A stretch of DNA of 64,000 bases from Microbulbifer sp. HZ11. Its GTDB lineage: Bacteria > Pseudomonadota > Gammaproteobacteria > Pseudomonadales > Cellvibrionaceae. The notes beneath the pieces are model-generated. The model searched no databases, was not told the origin of the DNA, and worked only from the letters and a program-made list of their open reading frames with translations. Shown here in pieces: positions 32,897 through 42,853 of the stretch; position 1 is the stretch's first letter, and every line of letters begins with the position of its first letter. Position numbers and translations under genes: made by a program. The stretch covers positions 1,364,001 through 1,428,000 of the forward strand of contig NZ_JELR01000001.1 of assembly GCF_000708675.1 (NCBI RefSeq). Direction: 5' to 3'.

Positions 32897-33478
32897 ATGG
32901 CACATGTTCTCCCCGAACTCCCCTATGCTATGGACGCGCTGCAGCCGCACATCTCCAAAGAGACTCTGGAATTCCACTACGGCAAGCACCACAAAACCTA
33001 CGTCGACAAGCTGAACGGCCTGCTGGAAGGCACTCCGGAAGCCGACAAGTCCCTGGAAGAAGTGATCAAATCTTCCTCCGGCGGCGTTTTCAATAACGCA
33101 GCGCAGATCTGGAACCACACCTTTTACTGGAACTGCCTGAGCCCGAATGGCGGTGGCGCCGCTACCGGCGCGGTAGCCGAAGCGATCAACGCAGCCTTTG
33201 GTTCTTTCGACAAGTTCAAAGAAGAATTCACCACAAGCGCTGTGAACAACTTTGGTTCCGGCTGGACCTGGCTGGTGAAGAAATCCGACGGCTCGGTCGC
33301 CATCGTCAACACCTCCAACGCCGAGACCCCGCTGACCGACGACAGCGTCACCCCGCTGCTGACCTGTGACGTATGGGAACACGCCTACTACATCGACTAC
33401 CGCAACGCGCGTCCGAAGTACATGGAAGCCTTCTGGGCACTGGTCAACTGGGACTTCGTGAATCAGAACTTTGCCTGA
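32897..33478 (+). CDS. sodB: Iron superoxide dismutase
   Basis: 193 residues, the usual FeSOD length. It dismutates cytosolic superoxide to oxygen and peroxide. Metal ligands are visible: His in [14 protein letters not shown] (His27 region), His in [11 protein letters not shown] (His74), and Asp and His in [31 protein letters not shown] and a Gln in the N-terminal half of the active site favour iron over manganese. A strong AAGGAAGGAAT ribosome site precedes ATG 32897. Monocistronic, ended by a clear terminator. Confidence 0.97.
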   Translation: MAHVLPELPYAMDALQPHISKETLEFHYGKHHKTYVDKLNGLLEGTPEADKSLEEVIKSSSGGVFNNAAQIWNHTFYWNCLSPNGGGAATGAVAEAINAAFGSFDKFKEEFTTSAVNNFGSGWTWLVKKSDGSVAIVNTSNAETPLTDDSVTPLLTCDVWEHAYYIDYRNARPKYMEAFWALVNWDFVNQNFA

Positions 33479-33503
33479 TCACTGAGTTAATTCCAGTTAG
33501 ACC

Positions 33504-33530
33504 AAAAGCGGGCCCATGGCCCGCTTTTTT
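33504..33530 (+). terminator. Intrinsic terminator of sodB
   Basis: AAAAGCGGGCC-CAT-GGCCCGC followed by six T residues, 26 bases after the sodB stop codon. Confidence 0.93.
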
Positions 33531-33666
33531 GTGCCCGTCATTCACAATAACCTCACCACCACTTTCGCCGAAAAAATGACCACCCGGCCATTAGATTTGC
33601 AACCACCGCAGCTTCTGGTTACAACACCACTTCCCTAAATTCATTCACTGACGCTGAGATAACACC

Positions 33667-35553
33667 ATGAAGCTCAAGTTGACTCTGCTGGCGGCCGCCA
33701 TAAGCGCGCTTGCCATATCAGGTTGTGACCAGAAACCAACAACAGAACAGGCGGATTCCACCCCGACCGCAACCACCGAAGCAGCGCCGACAACGGACCA
33801 ACCCAGCGTCACCGGGTCAGCAGGCAACCCGGAAGTCATCGCGAAAACCAACGCGCTGTTTGAAGAGCAGTTCCAAACGCACGTGAATCGCAGCCCTGAA
33901 TTCAAAACGTTCTTGGGCATTAAAGAGGATTACGGCAAATGGGACGATATCTCTCCCCGCTTTGAAAAAGAAACCCATGAAATCAATAAGCGGCAATTGG
34001 AAACACTGAAAAAAATTGATCCAGACCAGCTCGACGACGCCACCCGACTGTCTCTGGAGCTGGCCATCCGCAACCTGGAGCAGGACATCGAGAGCTGGAA
34101 GTGGCGCCTGCACACCTACCCGGTCAACCAGATGTATGCCGCGCACACCAGCGTCGCTTCGCTGCTGATCAACCAGCACCGGGTGGACGATGCATCCGAT
34201 GCAGAAGCGTACATCTCCCGTCTGAACGGCTTGCCCGCCTATTTCGACCAACTGATTGAAAACCTGAAGGAGCGGGCTGATAAGGGCGTAATCGTTCCCA
34301 AGTTTGTATTCCCCTACATTATCAGCGACGGAAAAAACCTGATTACCGGCGCCCCCTACGACGACGGTAAAGACAGCACCCTATACGCCGACTTTAAAGG
34401 CAAAGTAGACAAGCTGGAAATCAGCGAGGAGGAAAAGTCCGCGCTGATCGAGCAGGCAAAGTCCGCCATGCTGGAAAGCGTCAAGCCGGCCTATGAAAAC
34501 CTGATCAGCTATCTGGGTGAGCTGGAGAAAAAAGCCACCACCGACGACGGCGTCTGGAAGCTGCCAGACGGCGACGCCTTCTATCAGCATCGCCTGAACG
34601 TATACACCACCACCGATATGAGTGCCGAGGAAATCCACCAGAAGGGTCTCGAGGAAGTGGAGCGCATTCACAACGAAATGCGCGAAATCATGCAAAAAGT
34701 GAAGTTTGACGGCAACCTGCAGGAATTCTTCGAATTCATGCGTACCGACGAACAGTTCTACTACCCGGAAACGGAAGAAGGCAAGCAGCGCTACCTGAAG
34801 GAAGCCACAGCATTGATCGATACCATGAGGGGGCGCCTGGACGAGCTGTTTATTACAAAGCCCAAAGCCGACCTGGTGGTAAAAGCGGTAGAGCCTTTCC
34901 GCGAGAAATCCGCGGGCAAAGCCTTCTATCAGCGCCCGGCACCGGATGGCTCACGCCCGGGCATCTATTACGCCAATCTGTACAAAATGAGCAGCATGCC
35001 GGTGTACCAGATGGAGGCATTGGCCTACCACGAAGGGATTCCCGGCCACCATATGCAGCTATCGATCATGCAGGAGCTGGAAAATGTTCCCAGTTTCCGC
35101 AAATTCGGGGGCTACACCGCCTACACCGAAGGCTGGGGGCTTTATTCCGAGCTGGTACCGAAAGAAATCGGTTTCTACCAGGACCCCTACTCCGACTTCG
35201 GTCGCCTCGCCATGGAGCTGTGGCGCGCCTGCCGTTTGGTTGTTGACACCGGCCTGCACAGCAAGAAATGGACCCGCGAAGAAACCATCAAGTGGCTGGC
35301 TGAAAACAGCCCCAACCCCCACGGCGACGTGGTAAAGGCTATCGAACGCTATATCGTGATGCCCGGGCAGGCCACCGCCTACAAGATTGGCATGATGAAG
35401 ATTGTCGAGCTGCGTGAAAACGCCAAACAGTCACTGGGAGACGCATTCGATATTCGGGAATTCCACGATGTGGTGCTGGCAAATGGTGCCGTGCCGCTGG
35501 ATGTGCTGGAAGAGCTGGTGAACAATTGGGTTGAAGAGAAAAAAGGAAACTGA
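33667..35553 (+). CDS. DUF885 lipoprotein (second family member)
   Basis: 628 residues. The lipobox AISGC (Cys20) is followed by a Thr/Ala/Pro linker, then the all-helical DUF885 domain. The zinc motif reads YHEGIPGHHMQ (about residue 458), and EGWGLYSELVPKEIGFYQDPYSDFGRLAMELWRACRLVVDTGLH follows as in the family. PNPHGDVVKAIERYIVMPGQATAYKIG is the conserved C-terminal region. It differs clearly from the protein at 9564 (HEAIPGHYTQ), so the two are old paralogues, perhaps with different peptide specificity. Probably periplasmic-facing and lipid-anchored. Single gene with its own terminator. Confidence 0.88.
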   Translation: MKLKLTLLAAAISALAISGCDQKPTTEQADSTPTATTEAAPTTDQPSVTGSAGNPEVIAKTNALFEEQFQTHVNRSPEFKTFLGIKEDYGKWDDISPRFEKETHEINKRQLETLKKIDPDQLDDATRLSLELAIRNLEQDIESWKWRLHTYPVNQMYAAHTSVASLLINQHRVDDASDAEAYISRLNGLPAYFDQLIENLKERADKGVIVPKFVFPYIISDGKNLITGAPYDDGKDSTLYADFKGKVDKLEISEEEKSALIEQAKSAMLESVKPAYENLISYLGELEKKATTDDGVWKLPDGDAFYQHRLNVYTTTDMSAEEIHQKGLEEVERIHNEMREIMQKVKFDGNLQEFFEFMRTDEQFYYPETEEGKQRYLKEATALIDTMRGRLDELFITKPKADLVVKAVEPFREKSAGKAFYQRPAPDGSRPGIYYANLYKMSSMPVYQMEALAYHEGIPGHHMQLSIMQELENVPSFRKFGGYTAYTEGWGLYSELVPKEIGFYQDPYSDFGRLAMELWRACRLVVDTGLHSKKWTREETIKWLAENSPNPHGDVVKAIERYIVMPGQATAYKIGMMKIVELRENAKQSLGDAFDIREFHDVVLANGAVPLDVLEELVNNWVEEKKGN

Positions 35554-35586
35554 CACCCAGCCCTAGACAATCAGTCTTACAATTCG

Positions 35587-35624
35587 AGAAAAGCCGGGAC
35601 TCCAGCGCCCGGCTTTTCTTTTTT
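35587..35624 (+). terminator. Intrinsic terminator of DUF885 gene
   Basis: AGAAAAGCCGGG-actccagcg-CCCGGCTTTTCT then TTTTT, 33 bases after the stop codon. Confidence 0.9.
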
Positions 35625-35725
35625 CCGCCTTTTCTTTCAGCGGATGCAATTTACAATAGTGCCGCGTCCGCAGGCAGGGCAAGCTGGCGACAACAACAAA
35701 AACGGTATCAAACTGGAACATTAAA

Positions 35726-37759
35726 ATGGATTTTCGGCTACTCAAACTCCCCCTGTGGTTACTCGCTGGCGGCGGCCTGGTACTGACCGGCTGTACGCTC
35801 GCTCATAAGCTGTTCGAGCCCAACATCACCCGGGAGGAAATTACCGAGATCCGCTACCTGGACCAGGGCTGGACAGACGAGGACCGTCAGCTTTTTTACA
35901 ATACCCCTCAGGGCACTGAACTTCAGGGGCTTCACTATGCCTGGTTACAGGCACTGGAGCTTCCTTTCTCCAGGGAAAAACTGGCCAGCGCAGATAATAT
36001 GCGCGGCTGGGGTTTCATCATCGATCCGGTTCACAGCCCAAAATCCAATGCCGGAGCAATCTACCCGGTGGGCATGGGCAGCCACCAGAATCCCGAAGAC
36101 GGCTCACGGCGATTGGACCTGGGCTGCGCCTTGTGCCACACCGGCGAACTGCACTACCGGGGCACCGCGCTGCGCATCGACGGCGGTCAGGCAATTCACG
36201 GTATGTCCACCAGCGGCTTTGGTGAGTTTATCCACTCCCTCGGTGCCACCACAGCGGAGATGCAGGTCAACCTGCTTAAATGGAACCGCTTTGCCGATGA
36301 GATCGCCGGTGACGACCAACAAGCGCGCGCGCAGTTGAGGCGAGACTTTTCCGCCTTTCGCAAACGTTTTTTTGAATTCGCCAAAGGGCCGGGGCGGAGT
36401 AGCAATTTTCCGGTTGCAGAAGGTCGCGGTCGCACCGATGCGGTAGGCCGAATTGGCAACGTGGTCTTCGGCTACAACCTGGGAATCGAAGACAACTATC
36501 AAGAAGCCAATGCCCCGGTCAGTTACCCCTTCCTGTGGGATATCTGGCGCTTCGACTGGGTGCAGTACACCGGCTTCACCAACCAGGCCATGGCCCGCAA
36601 TGTAGGCGAGGCCCTGGGAGTTATGGCACCGGTCAAACTGATCGATGAAAACGGTGCGCTTCTGCCGGAGGGAGAGTTTGGTACGTCCACTATTGATGTG
36701 GAGGGTATGCAGTGTATTGAAACCACCCTGCGTAAACTGCGCCCCCCCAAGTGGCCGGAAGAGGTGCTGGGAGAAATCAATATCACCCGCGCCCGACAAG
36801 GCAAAAACCTGTTCGCCGATCAATGCGCCCATTGCCACGGACCCCATATCTCCGAGCCCTATCAATGGCCGCTGGCCGCAGGCCCCACCGACAACCCGGC
36901 CCGCCAGCGCGATGTCAACTGGCAGTGGGACATGTCCGGCCAGGTTGGCTATGACGCTGACAACCGCCCGGTACGCCAAGACTGGCGGGAATCCATCTGG
37001 GCCATTCCGTGGATCGACATCAGCGTGATCGGTACCGACCCGACCGCAGCAACCAATTTTGTAGAACATACCTTTGACCCGGGTCCGCTGGTTGCACGCG
37101 ACCCGACAGCACCAGAGAATTCTGCCCAACGCCGCGTCAATGCGGGCGACGGTTTGCAACTACTGATCAATAAACTGGTTCCGGTTCTGTATAAAAACCG
37201 TGAGATTTCCAGCGACGGCAACGCAATCGCCGACTACGACGGATTGAATGTGCCCTTCCGCATCGTCAACAAGGCGGCCTATAAAGCACGCCCGCTACAC
37301 GGGGTCTGGGCCACGCCGCCCTTCCTGCACAATGGATCCGTTCCCACCATCTACGACCTGCTGTCCCCCAGGGAAGCGCGTCCGGTGCGGTTTGGTATTG
37401 GCCACCGGGAATACAACCCGCAAAAGCTGGGTTATGTAACCGATTTGCGCCCGGGGAACTTTGCATTCGACACCCGCGAAACCGGCAACAGCAACAGCGG
37501 CCACCTGTTTACGGATGCCGACGAGCCCGGGCGTATCGGCCGACGCTTTAAAGAAAGCGAACGCCTGGCACTCATTGAATACCTGAAGGTTATGGGCAAC
37601 CCGGACTATGCCGAGCGCCTCAGCGGAGATCCGCAAAACTGGGCGCAATACCCGGAGCCGCCGGCCAGTGCCATTGGCGAACAGGCCTGTGCTCCGTACC
37701 GCCACAGCGGCGCCCCACAATTGGCAAGCCAACACGGGAACCGGGAGACGAGACGGTGA
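35726..37759 (+). CDS. RoxA-like di-haem c-type cytochrome lipoprotein
   Basis: 677 residues with a perfect lipobox LTGC (Cys23). There are two haem c sites: CALCH at 134-138 and CAHCH at 367-371. The stretch SYPFLWDIWRFDWVQYTG and ARNVGEALGV between them, and WATPPFLHNGSVPTIYDLL near the end, are features of the cytochrome c peroxidase-related RoxA/RoxB rubber oxygenase group; the length also matches (RoxA about 678). Actual rubber cleavage is not implied, since many relatives have unknown substrates. The stop overlaps the next start (GTGA), so it is translationally coupled to the catalase-like gene, suggesting a joint peroxide, lipid-hydroperoxide or alkene oxidation task in the periplasm. 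Confidence 0.8.
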   Translation: MDFRLLKLPLWLLAGGGLVLTGCTLAHKLFEPNITREEITEIRYLDQGWTDEDRQLFYNTPQGTELQGLHYAWLQALELPFSREKLASADNMRGWGFIIDPVHSPKSNAGAIYPVGMGSHQNPEDGSRRLDLGCALCHTGELHYRGTALRIDGGQAIHGMSTSGFGEFIHSLGATTAEMQVNLLKWNRFADEIAGDDQQARAQLRRDFSAFRKRFFEFAKGPGRSSNFPVAEGRGRTDAVGRIGNVVFGYNLGIEDNYQEANAPVSYPFLWDIWRFDWVQYTGFTNQAMARNVGEALGVMAPVKLIDENGALLPEGEFGTSTIDVEGMQCIETTLRKLRPPKWPEEVLGEINITRARQGKNLFADQCAHCHGPHISEPYQWPLAAGPTDNPARQRDVNWQWDMSGQVGYDADNRPVRQDWRESIWAIPWIDISVIGTDPTAATNFVEHTFDPGPLVARDPTAPENSAQRRVNAGDGLQLLINKLVPVLYKNREISSDGNAIADYDGLNVPFRIVNKAAYKARPLHGVWATPPFLHNGSVPTIYDLLSPREARPVRFGIGHREYNPQKLGYVTDLRPGNFAFDTRETGNSNSGHLFTDADEPGRIGRRFKESERLALIEYLKVMGNPDYAERLSGDPQNWAQYPEPPASAIGEQACAPYRHSGAPQLASQHGNRETRR

Positions 37760-39123
37760 TCTCACGCTTTCTACTGGCGGCGGGGGTCGCCCTCGGCCCG
37801 CTTACATTGACCGCCCATGAGCAACCACAGGCACTCGCCCCGTCCCCCACCGGTCTGGAATCTCTCGACGTGGATACACTGGGAATGGACATCCCCGACG
37901 ATGAGCTGGAGGCCATTGTCTCGGCCATTCAGTCCGCGCGGGCCATCTCCACCGCCGCTCACAAGCTGAACAGCCCAAGGTATGGCAATCACTACCGCCG
38001 CGACGCCCATGCCAAAGCCACCGGTTGTGTGCGGGCGGAATTTGAAATCAATGGCGACATTCCAAGCCGCTTCCAACATTCGATTTTTTCCGAACCGGGG
38101 CGCAGCTATCGGGCCTGGATCCGCTTTTCCAATGGCGATATGCAGGTGCAGCCCGACGGTCACGGAGACGCCCGCGGCATGGCAATCAAGGTGATGGATA
38201 CCGGCGGGGCCCCGATCGCACCGGAGCTGCCTCAAGGTGAATCCGCGAACCAGGATTTCATCATGACCAACACCCCGGCATTTTTTAATCGCAACATATT
38301 CGATTACGCGGAGAATATGCAGCACCTCGCCAAAATGGACCGGAGCGCCTGGTTTTTCAGCCTGTGGCCTCCCCGTCTGCACCCGAAAGAAATGTGGCGG
38401 GCCTACCAGACAGTATCTTCCACCATTGATACCCCACTAGCCGAGCAATACTTTTCCATGTTGCCCTACCGCCTCGGAAAATCAGCCATCAAATTCTCCA
38501 CGCGCCCCTGCGCCGGCAGTGACTTCACTGATGCTCGCGCCAACACACAGCGCGGCGACAACTACCTCACCGAGCAGATGGCCCAAGTCCTCGACAGTAA
38601 AAGTGCCTGCTTCGACTTTTTGCTACAACCGCGAGCTAGCGGTGCCGCGGAATCGGAAATGCCACTGGATGACGGCACGGCAATCTGGAAAGAATCAATG
38701 TCGCCATTCATCCCCGTCGCCCGTGTGTATATTCCACCACAGGATTTTGCCAGTGAGGGGCAGGACGCATTTTGTGAAAACATATCCATGAACCCCTGGC
38801 GAGGGGTGGGAGAATGGGAACCTCTCGGCAGCCTGAACCGGGCAAGGCGACTGGTGTACCACGCGGTATCGGACTTTCGACACCGGAAAAACGACACCCA
38901 CTATCAAGAGCCGGAAAACTGGTGTATCCCGAAGCCCGGAGCACCATGCCCGGGCTCACAGGGGCTCAACATCCGCAAACCGCGCTGGCCGCTACCGCGA
39001 TGTTTCGACCAGCACTTCCGTCCAAAAAATGGGAGTGAAGTCAACAGCCAGTGCGGCGGCTACGGTATGGATACCCGATCACTGGATGACACCACAGGCG
39101 ATGCGCGCGCCACCGCCACCTAG
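37756..39123 (+). CDS. Catalase-superfamily protein (y4iL/SrpA-like), exported
   Basis: 455 residues from a GTG overlapping the previous stop. A Sec signal peptide is present ([18 protein letters not shown]). The catalase core is recognisable: [18 protein letters not shown] with the distal His, AWIRFSNGD...[12 protein letters not shown], and [13 protein letters not shown] with the distal Asn. A C-terminal cysteine-rich tail (SQCGGYGMD) follows. It belongs to the catalase-like y4iL type, usually poor catalases and often beside di-haem cytochromes. It ends 45 bases inside the convergent sodC gene. Confidence 0.8.
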   Translation: MISRFLLAAGVALGPLTLTAHEQPQALAPSPTGLESLDVDTLGMDIPDDELEAIVSAIQSARAISTAAHKLNSPRYGNHYRRDAHAKATGCVRAEFEINGDIPSRFQHSIFSEPGRSYRAWIRFSNGDMQVQPDGHGDARGMAIKVMDTGGAPIAPELPQGESANQDFIMTNTPAFFNRNIFDYAENMQHLAKMDRSAWFFSLWPPRLHPKEMWRAYQTVSSTIDTPLAEQYFSMLPYRLGKSAIKFSTRPCAGSDFTDARANTQRGDNYLTEQMAQVLDSKSACFDFLLQPRASGAAESEMPLDDGTAIWKESMSPFIPVARVYIPPQDFASEGQDAFCENISMNPWRGVGEWEPLGSLNRARRLVYHAVSDFRHRKNDTHYQEPENWCIPKPGAPCPGSQGLNIRKPRWPLPRCFDQHFRPKNGSEVNSQCGGYGMDTRSLDDTTGDARATAT

Positions 39124-39606
39124 CGGCTTTGGCTGATCAGAGTAATTGTCACCGCCCGCGTGTACCATCAATGCGCGCCCCTTAAGGTCGGACTTTTTCA
39201 ACCGCGGGGCCAGCACCGGTGTCATCGCCTTGCCATCGCTATCGACATACAGCGCTGGCAGGTCACCCAGATGGCCATCTCCCCAGGGCATGCCGTGCTT
39301 GCCGGTGTTCTGCGGATCGTAATGACTGCCCGCTGCCAGTCCCGGTACCATCTCACCCTCTTTCTCGGCGGGTTCACAACTCCCGTTCTCATGTAAATGA
39401 AAGCCGTGTAATCCCTTTGGCAGCCCATCCAGCTTGGGCGTAAACACCAGACCGTAGGCGGTTTCCGTGACGGTGACGGTACCGAGCATGGTGCCGACAC
39501 CGGCTTTATCCAGTTTCAGCACAGTCACCACCGTATCCGCCGCTGCGGGCAATGCCAGACCACAGCACATCACAGAAAGGGCGATCTTTTTGAAGATTCG
39601 GGACAA
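39079..39606 (-). CDS. sodC: Copper-zinc superoxide dismutase, periplasmic
   Basis: 175 residues. Signal peptide [23 protein letters not shown]. Copper and zinc ligands: [44 protein letters not shown] and [30 protein letters not shown]. The two cysteines of the intrasubunit disulfide are present. It detoxifies superoxide in the periplasm. The last 15 codons overlap, on the opposite strand, the 3' end of the catalase-like gene, so the mRNAs are complementary over 45 bases. Confidence 0.95.
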   Translation of the reverse strand: MSRIFKKIALSVMCCGLALPAAADTVVTVLKLDKAGVGTMLGTVTVTETAYGLVFTPKLDGLPKGLHGFHLHENGSCEPAEKEGEMVPGLAAGSHYDPQNTGKHGMPWGDGHLGDLPALYVDSDGKAMTPVLAPRLKKSDLKGRALMVHAGGDNYSDQPKPLGGGGARIACGVIQ

Positions 39607-39699
39607 GAGGCACCTCCTTCAGACCACCAATAGATTTGGTGGCGCCAGAATTTACACTATCTGTATCAGTGTAGAAGGAAATGCCAGGCTGTCAGTCGC

Positions 39700-40434
39700 T
39701 CAGATATTGAGAACCTGCTTGACGAAAGGAATGGTAATTTTGCGCTGAGCCTGTAGAGATGCGCGGTCCAGCTGCTCCAACAGGGTGAACAGCGCACGGG
39801 TATTGCGCGGCGCCCGATGCAGAATATACAGCGCGACATCTTCCGGCAGGTCAAACCCACGTAGCTTGCTGCGGCGCACCAGAGCCGCCACCTTGTCGCT
39901 GTCACTCAACGGGTGCAACTGGAAAGTCAGTCCCCACTGCAGCCGGGACTTCAGATCCGCCAGCGCCAGCGGCAAACCGCGCGGGGACAGGCGGGCCCCC
40001 AGCAGCAACTGTTTACCACTGTCCCGCAGCCGGTTGTAGAGGTGGAACAGGGCGGTCTGCCAGTCGGCGCGCCCCTCAATCTGCTGTAGGTCGTCGATGC
40101 ACACCAGATCCAGGCACTCCAACCCTTCCACAATGGCTTCCGGGTCGTTGTCGATCAGGTCCCCCAGGGGAAGGTACTGAAAACTGCGGCCACTCGCCTC
40201 CGCAACCTGACAGGCAGACTGCAACAGATGAGTCACCCCACTGCCCGGTTCACCCCACAGATAAACCACCTGCTCGGGACTCTGCCCGCAGGCGAAGGCA
40301 TTCAGCATGCCCACAACCTGCCGGTTGCCGTCATCGGGAGACTGGAAAAAGTTGGCGAACGTCGCATCGTCCCTGAGGGAAACACCCAGGGGTAATTGCT
40401 GCGGGACGCCACCGGATTGGCTACTTCCAGACAC
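39700..40434 (-). CDS. hda: DnaA regulatory inactivator Hda
   Basis: 244 residues. The N-terminal clamp-binding motif QLPLGV is typical, followed by a AAA+ fold with a degenerate Walker A (WGEPGSGVTHLLQS), Walker B LVCIDDLQQI, and sensor II region APRNTRALFTLLEQLD. With the DNA-loaded sliding clamp, Hda stimulates ATP hydrolysis by DnaA and prevents re-initiation. It is three bases downstream of the DUF2066 gene on the same strand, a common gammaproteobacterial arrangement. Confidence 0.93.
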   Translation of the reverse strand: MSGSSQSGGVPQQLPLGVSLRDDATFANFFQSPDDGNRQVVGMLNAFACGQSPEQVVYLWGEPGSGVTHLLQSACQVAEASGRSFQYLPLGDLIDNDPEAIVEGLECLDLVCIDDLQQIEGRADWQTALFHLYNRLRDSGKQLLLGARLSPRGLPLALADLKSRLQWGLTFQLHPLSDSDKVAALVRRSKLRGFDLPEDVALYILHRAPRNTRALFTLLEQLDRASLQAQRKITIPFVKQVLNI

Positions 40435-40437
40435 GAT

Positions 40438-41544
40438 TTACTGCCAGCTGTAGCGCAGAGGGTTCTGGGCACTACCAAGCGGCGCGCGATAGCCGGTCAG
40501 ATCGACCAGCCCGTCGTCGCGGGCCAATTGCAGGTTGCGGTTCAGGGACAGCACATTTTGCAGCGTCTGCAACTCGGTGCTGGAGGTCAGCGCCAGCATC
40601 AGGCGATCGCCGTTTACCGCCAGTACCTCGGCGGTGCTGACCTGAGCCAGCCCCTGCAGATATTTGGTTGCCTGGGAGTACTGAGCGAAACTGCGGATAC
40701 CGGAAATCTCCACCATAACTGCGCTGGCTACTCCGGTATCGGAGCTGTGCACTGCGTAGCGCTCTGCCAGCAGGTTGGCGGCCTCATTGACACCGCGCAA
40801 CGCCACCTCTTCCATCGTGGTACCACTGGCATCGAAGGCGTAGCTGCGACCACCGTGAATCAGTAGCCAGTTTGCCTGCCAGCGCTGACCGGAGGTCTGC
40901 AACAGACGTCCCATCAGGGTTGCATCCGGGCGGTAGCGAACACCGGCGCGCTCCGCCGCACTCTCATCCTGCGCCCACAGGCTGCCCAGGGGCATATTGC
41001 GCTGGTCATTCAGATCCATGACCGGAAAGTCGAGCGGCAGGCCGCGCTCCATGGCGAGACCATCCAGCAATCCGAACAACTCCGGGTAGTCTTCCTGGCG
41101 AAGACTATCGCGGCCGGACTGCAGGGTATCCACCGCCATCCACACTAGCGTACCCGGGCGATTATTGGGCCACAGGGGCAGCTGCAGCTTGTGAACAAGA
41201 TCGTTCACCGCTTGCGGGTCGAAGGCCAGTTGCAGGTACAACTGATTGTTATCACTGTCGTAGCGATAGCTCTGCACAAATTTCTGGGCTTGCGCCAGAA
41301 CCGGTGCAACCTTGGGGTTGTTGGCGATGTCCTGGTCACCGGTAACCCGAACAAATACGCGCTCCAGACCACGTGCGGTGGCGTCGGCGCGGTCAGTGGC
41401 GCCGCGGCTGGCAACGGCTTCACTCACATCGTACAGGTCCGGCATGACCCGCGCGCTGGCGGGTGGGACCACTAGCGTTGCCGACATCGCTGCCAGTAAC
41501 AGCACAAACCAGAGCAGTGCACGGGGGGTTATGGTCAATGGCAT
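40438..41544 (-). CDS. DUF2066 exported protein
   Basis: 368 residues. Signal peptide up to PASA-RVMPDLYDVSEAV. GLERVFVRVTGDQDIANNPKVAPVLAQAQKFVQSYRYD followed by LYLQLAFDPQAVNDLVHKLQLPLW is the DUF2066 signature. The C-terminal third (MVEISGIRSFAQYSQATKYLQGLAQVSTAEVLAVNGDRLMLAL) is a second domain. The family is periplasmic and regularly encoded between purM and hda; function is unknown. Confidence 0.88.
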   Translation of the reverse strand: MPLTITPRALLWFVLLLAAMSATLVVPPASARVMPDLYDVSEAVASRGATDRADATARGLERVFVRVTGDQDIANNPKVAPVLAQAQKFVQSYRYDSDNNQLYLQLAFDPQAVNDLVHKLQLPLWPNNRPGTLVWMAVDTLQSGRDSLRQEDYPELFGLLDGLAMERGLPLDFPVMDLNDQRNMPLGSLWAQDESAAERAGVRYRPDATLMGRLLQTSGQRWQANWLLIHGGRSYAFDASGTTMEEVALRGVNEAANLLAERYAVHSSDTGVASAVMVEISGIRSFAQYSQATKYLQGLAQVSTAEVLAVNGDRLMLALTSSTELQTLQNVLSLNRNLQLARDDGLVDLTGYRAPLGSAQNPLRYSWQ

Positions 41545-41788
41545 TGGCTCTCAGTCCCCTTTTACCTCTTTATATGTATCAGACGTCCGCAGAGACCAGC
41601 TTCGGCCTGATATCGGCCGGTTCCAGTGGGTTACACGGTGCCTTCCTGCGCCGGAGACGGGCCCCCGGCAGTCAATTACCGGCTATTGTATCAGTGTCGG
41701 CTGTTTCTCCCAGCCTTCAGTTCGCACATTCAGGTAATTTTCTACTAGAATACGCGCCCTTCCAATTAGGCCCTTATCAGGTTGAACC

Positions 41789-42847
41789 ATGAGCGACTCC
41801 AAGCCGAACTCCTCCAGCCCCTCCCTCAGCTACAAAGACGCCGGTGTCGACATCGACGCGGGCAACGCCCTGGTTGAGCGTATCAAGCATGTGGCCAAGC
41901 GCACCACGCGCCCGGAAGTCATGGGCGGCCTGGGTGGGTTCGGCGCACTCTGCCAAATCCCCAGCGGCTATAAAGAACCGGTTCTGGTCAGCGGCACCGA
42001 CGGCGTGGGCACCAAGCTGCGCCTGGCCATGGACCTGGGCATCCACGACACCATCGGAATCGACCTGGTGGCCATGTGCGTAAATGACCTGGTGGTTGCC
42101 GGCGCCGAGCCTCTGTTCTTCCTCGATTACTACGCCACCGGCAAACTGAACGTGGATATCGCCGCAGACGTGGTCACCGGTATCGGCAAAGGTTGCGAAT
42201 TGGCCGGCGCAGCACTGGTGGGCGGCGAGACTGCGGAAATGCCCGGCATGTACGAAGGCGAAGACTACGACCTCGCGGGTTTCTGTGTGGGTGTGGTTGA
42301 AAAATCCGAGATCATCGACGGTAGCAAGGTCCAGACCGGCGACAAACTGATCGGCCTCGGCGCTTCCGGCCCCCACTCCAATGGTTACTCGTTAATCCGC
42401 AAGGTACTGGAGATCAGCGGAGCCGACCTGAACAAAGACCTGGAAGGCAAAACCCTGGCCGAGTCCCTGATGGCGCCCACTCGCATCTACGTGAAGAGCC
42501 TGCTGGCGCTGATGAAGGACGTACAGGTCAACGCACTGAGCCACATTACCGGTGGCGGCCTGCTGGAGAACCTGCCGCGGGTGCTGCCAGACAACGCCCG
42601 CGCGGTGATCGACACCAAGAGCTGGGATCTGCCACCGGTATTCCGCTGGCTGCAGGAGGCGGGCAACATTGAAGGCCGTGAGATGTACCGCACCTTCAAC
42701 TGCGGAGTGGGTATGGTGATCTGTGTGCCAGCGGCAGATGCCGACAAAGCCGTTACCAAGCTCAAAGAACTGGGCGAGGACGCCTTCATCGTCGGCACTA
42801 TCGAAGCCGCGAACGGTGGCGAAGCCGTCGAGCTGGCGGGCCTGTAA
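41789..42847 (+). CDS. purM: Phosphoribosylformylglycinamidine cyclo-ligase (AIR synthetase)
   Basis: 352 residues. It makes aminoimidazole ribotide from FGAM with ATP in purine synthesis. Motifs: [88 protein letters not shown], and [16 protein letters not shown]. All are characteristic of the PurM/ThiL/SelD fold. Divergent from DUF2066-hda and followed by purN six bases later, so a purMN operon. A TAGAAT -10-like box lies at 41746. Confidence 0.97.
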   Translation: MSDSKPNSSSPSLSYKDAGVDIDAGNALVERIKHVAKRTTRPEVMGGLGGFGALCQIPSGYKEPVLVSGTDGVGTKLRLAMDLGIHDTIGIDLVAMCVNDLVVAGAEPLFFLDYYATGKLNVDIAADVVTGIGKGCELAGAALVGGETAEMPGMYEGEDYDLAGFCVGVVEKSEIIDGSKVQTGDKLIGLGASGPHSNGYSLIRKVLEISGADLNKDLEGKTLAESLMAPTRIYVKSLLALMKDVQVNALSHITGGGLLENLPRVLPDNARAVIDTKSWDLPPVFRWLQEAGNIEGREMYRTFNCGVGMVICVPAADADKAVTKLKELGEDAFIVGTIEAANGGEAVELAGL

Positions 42848-42853
42848 TTCCCG

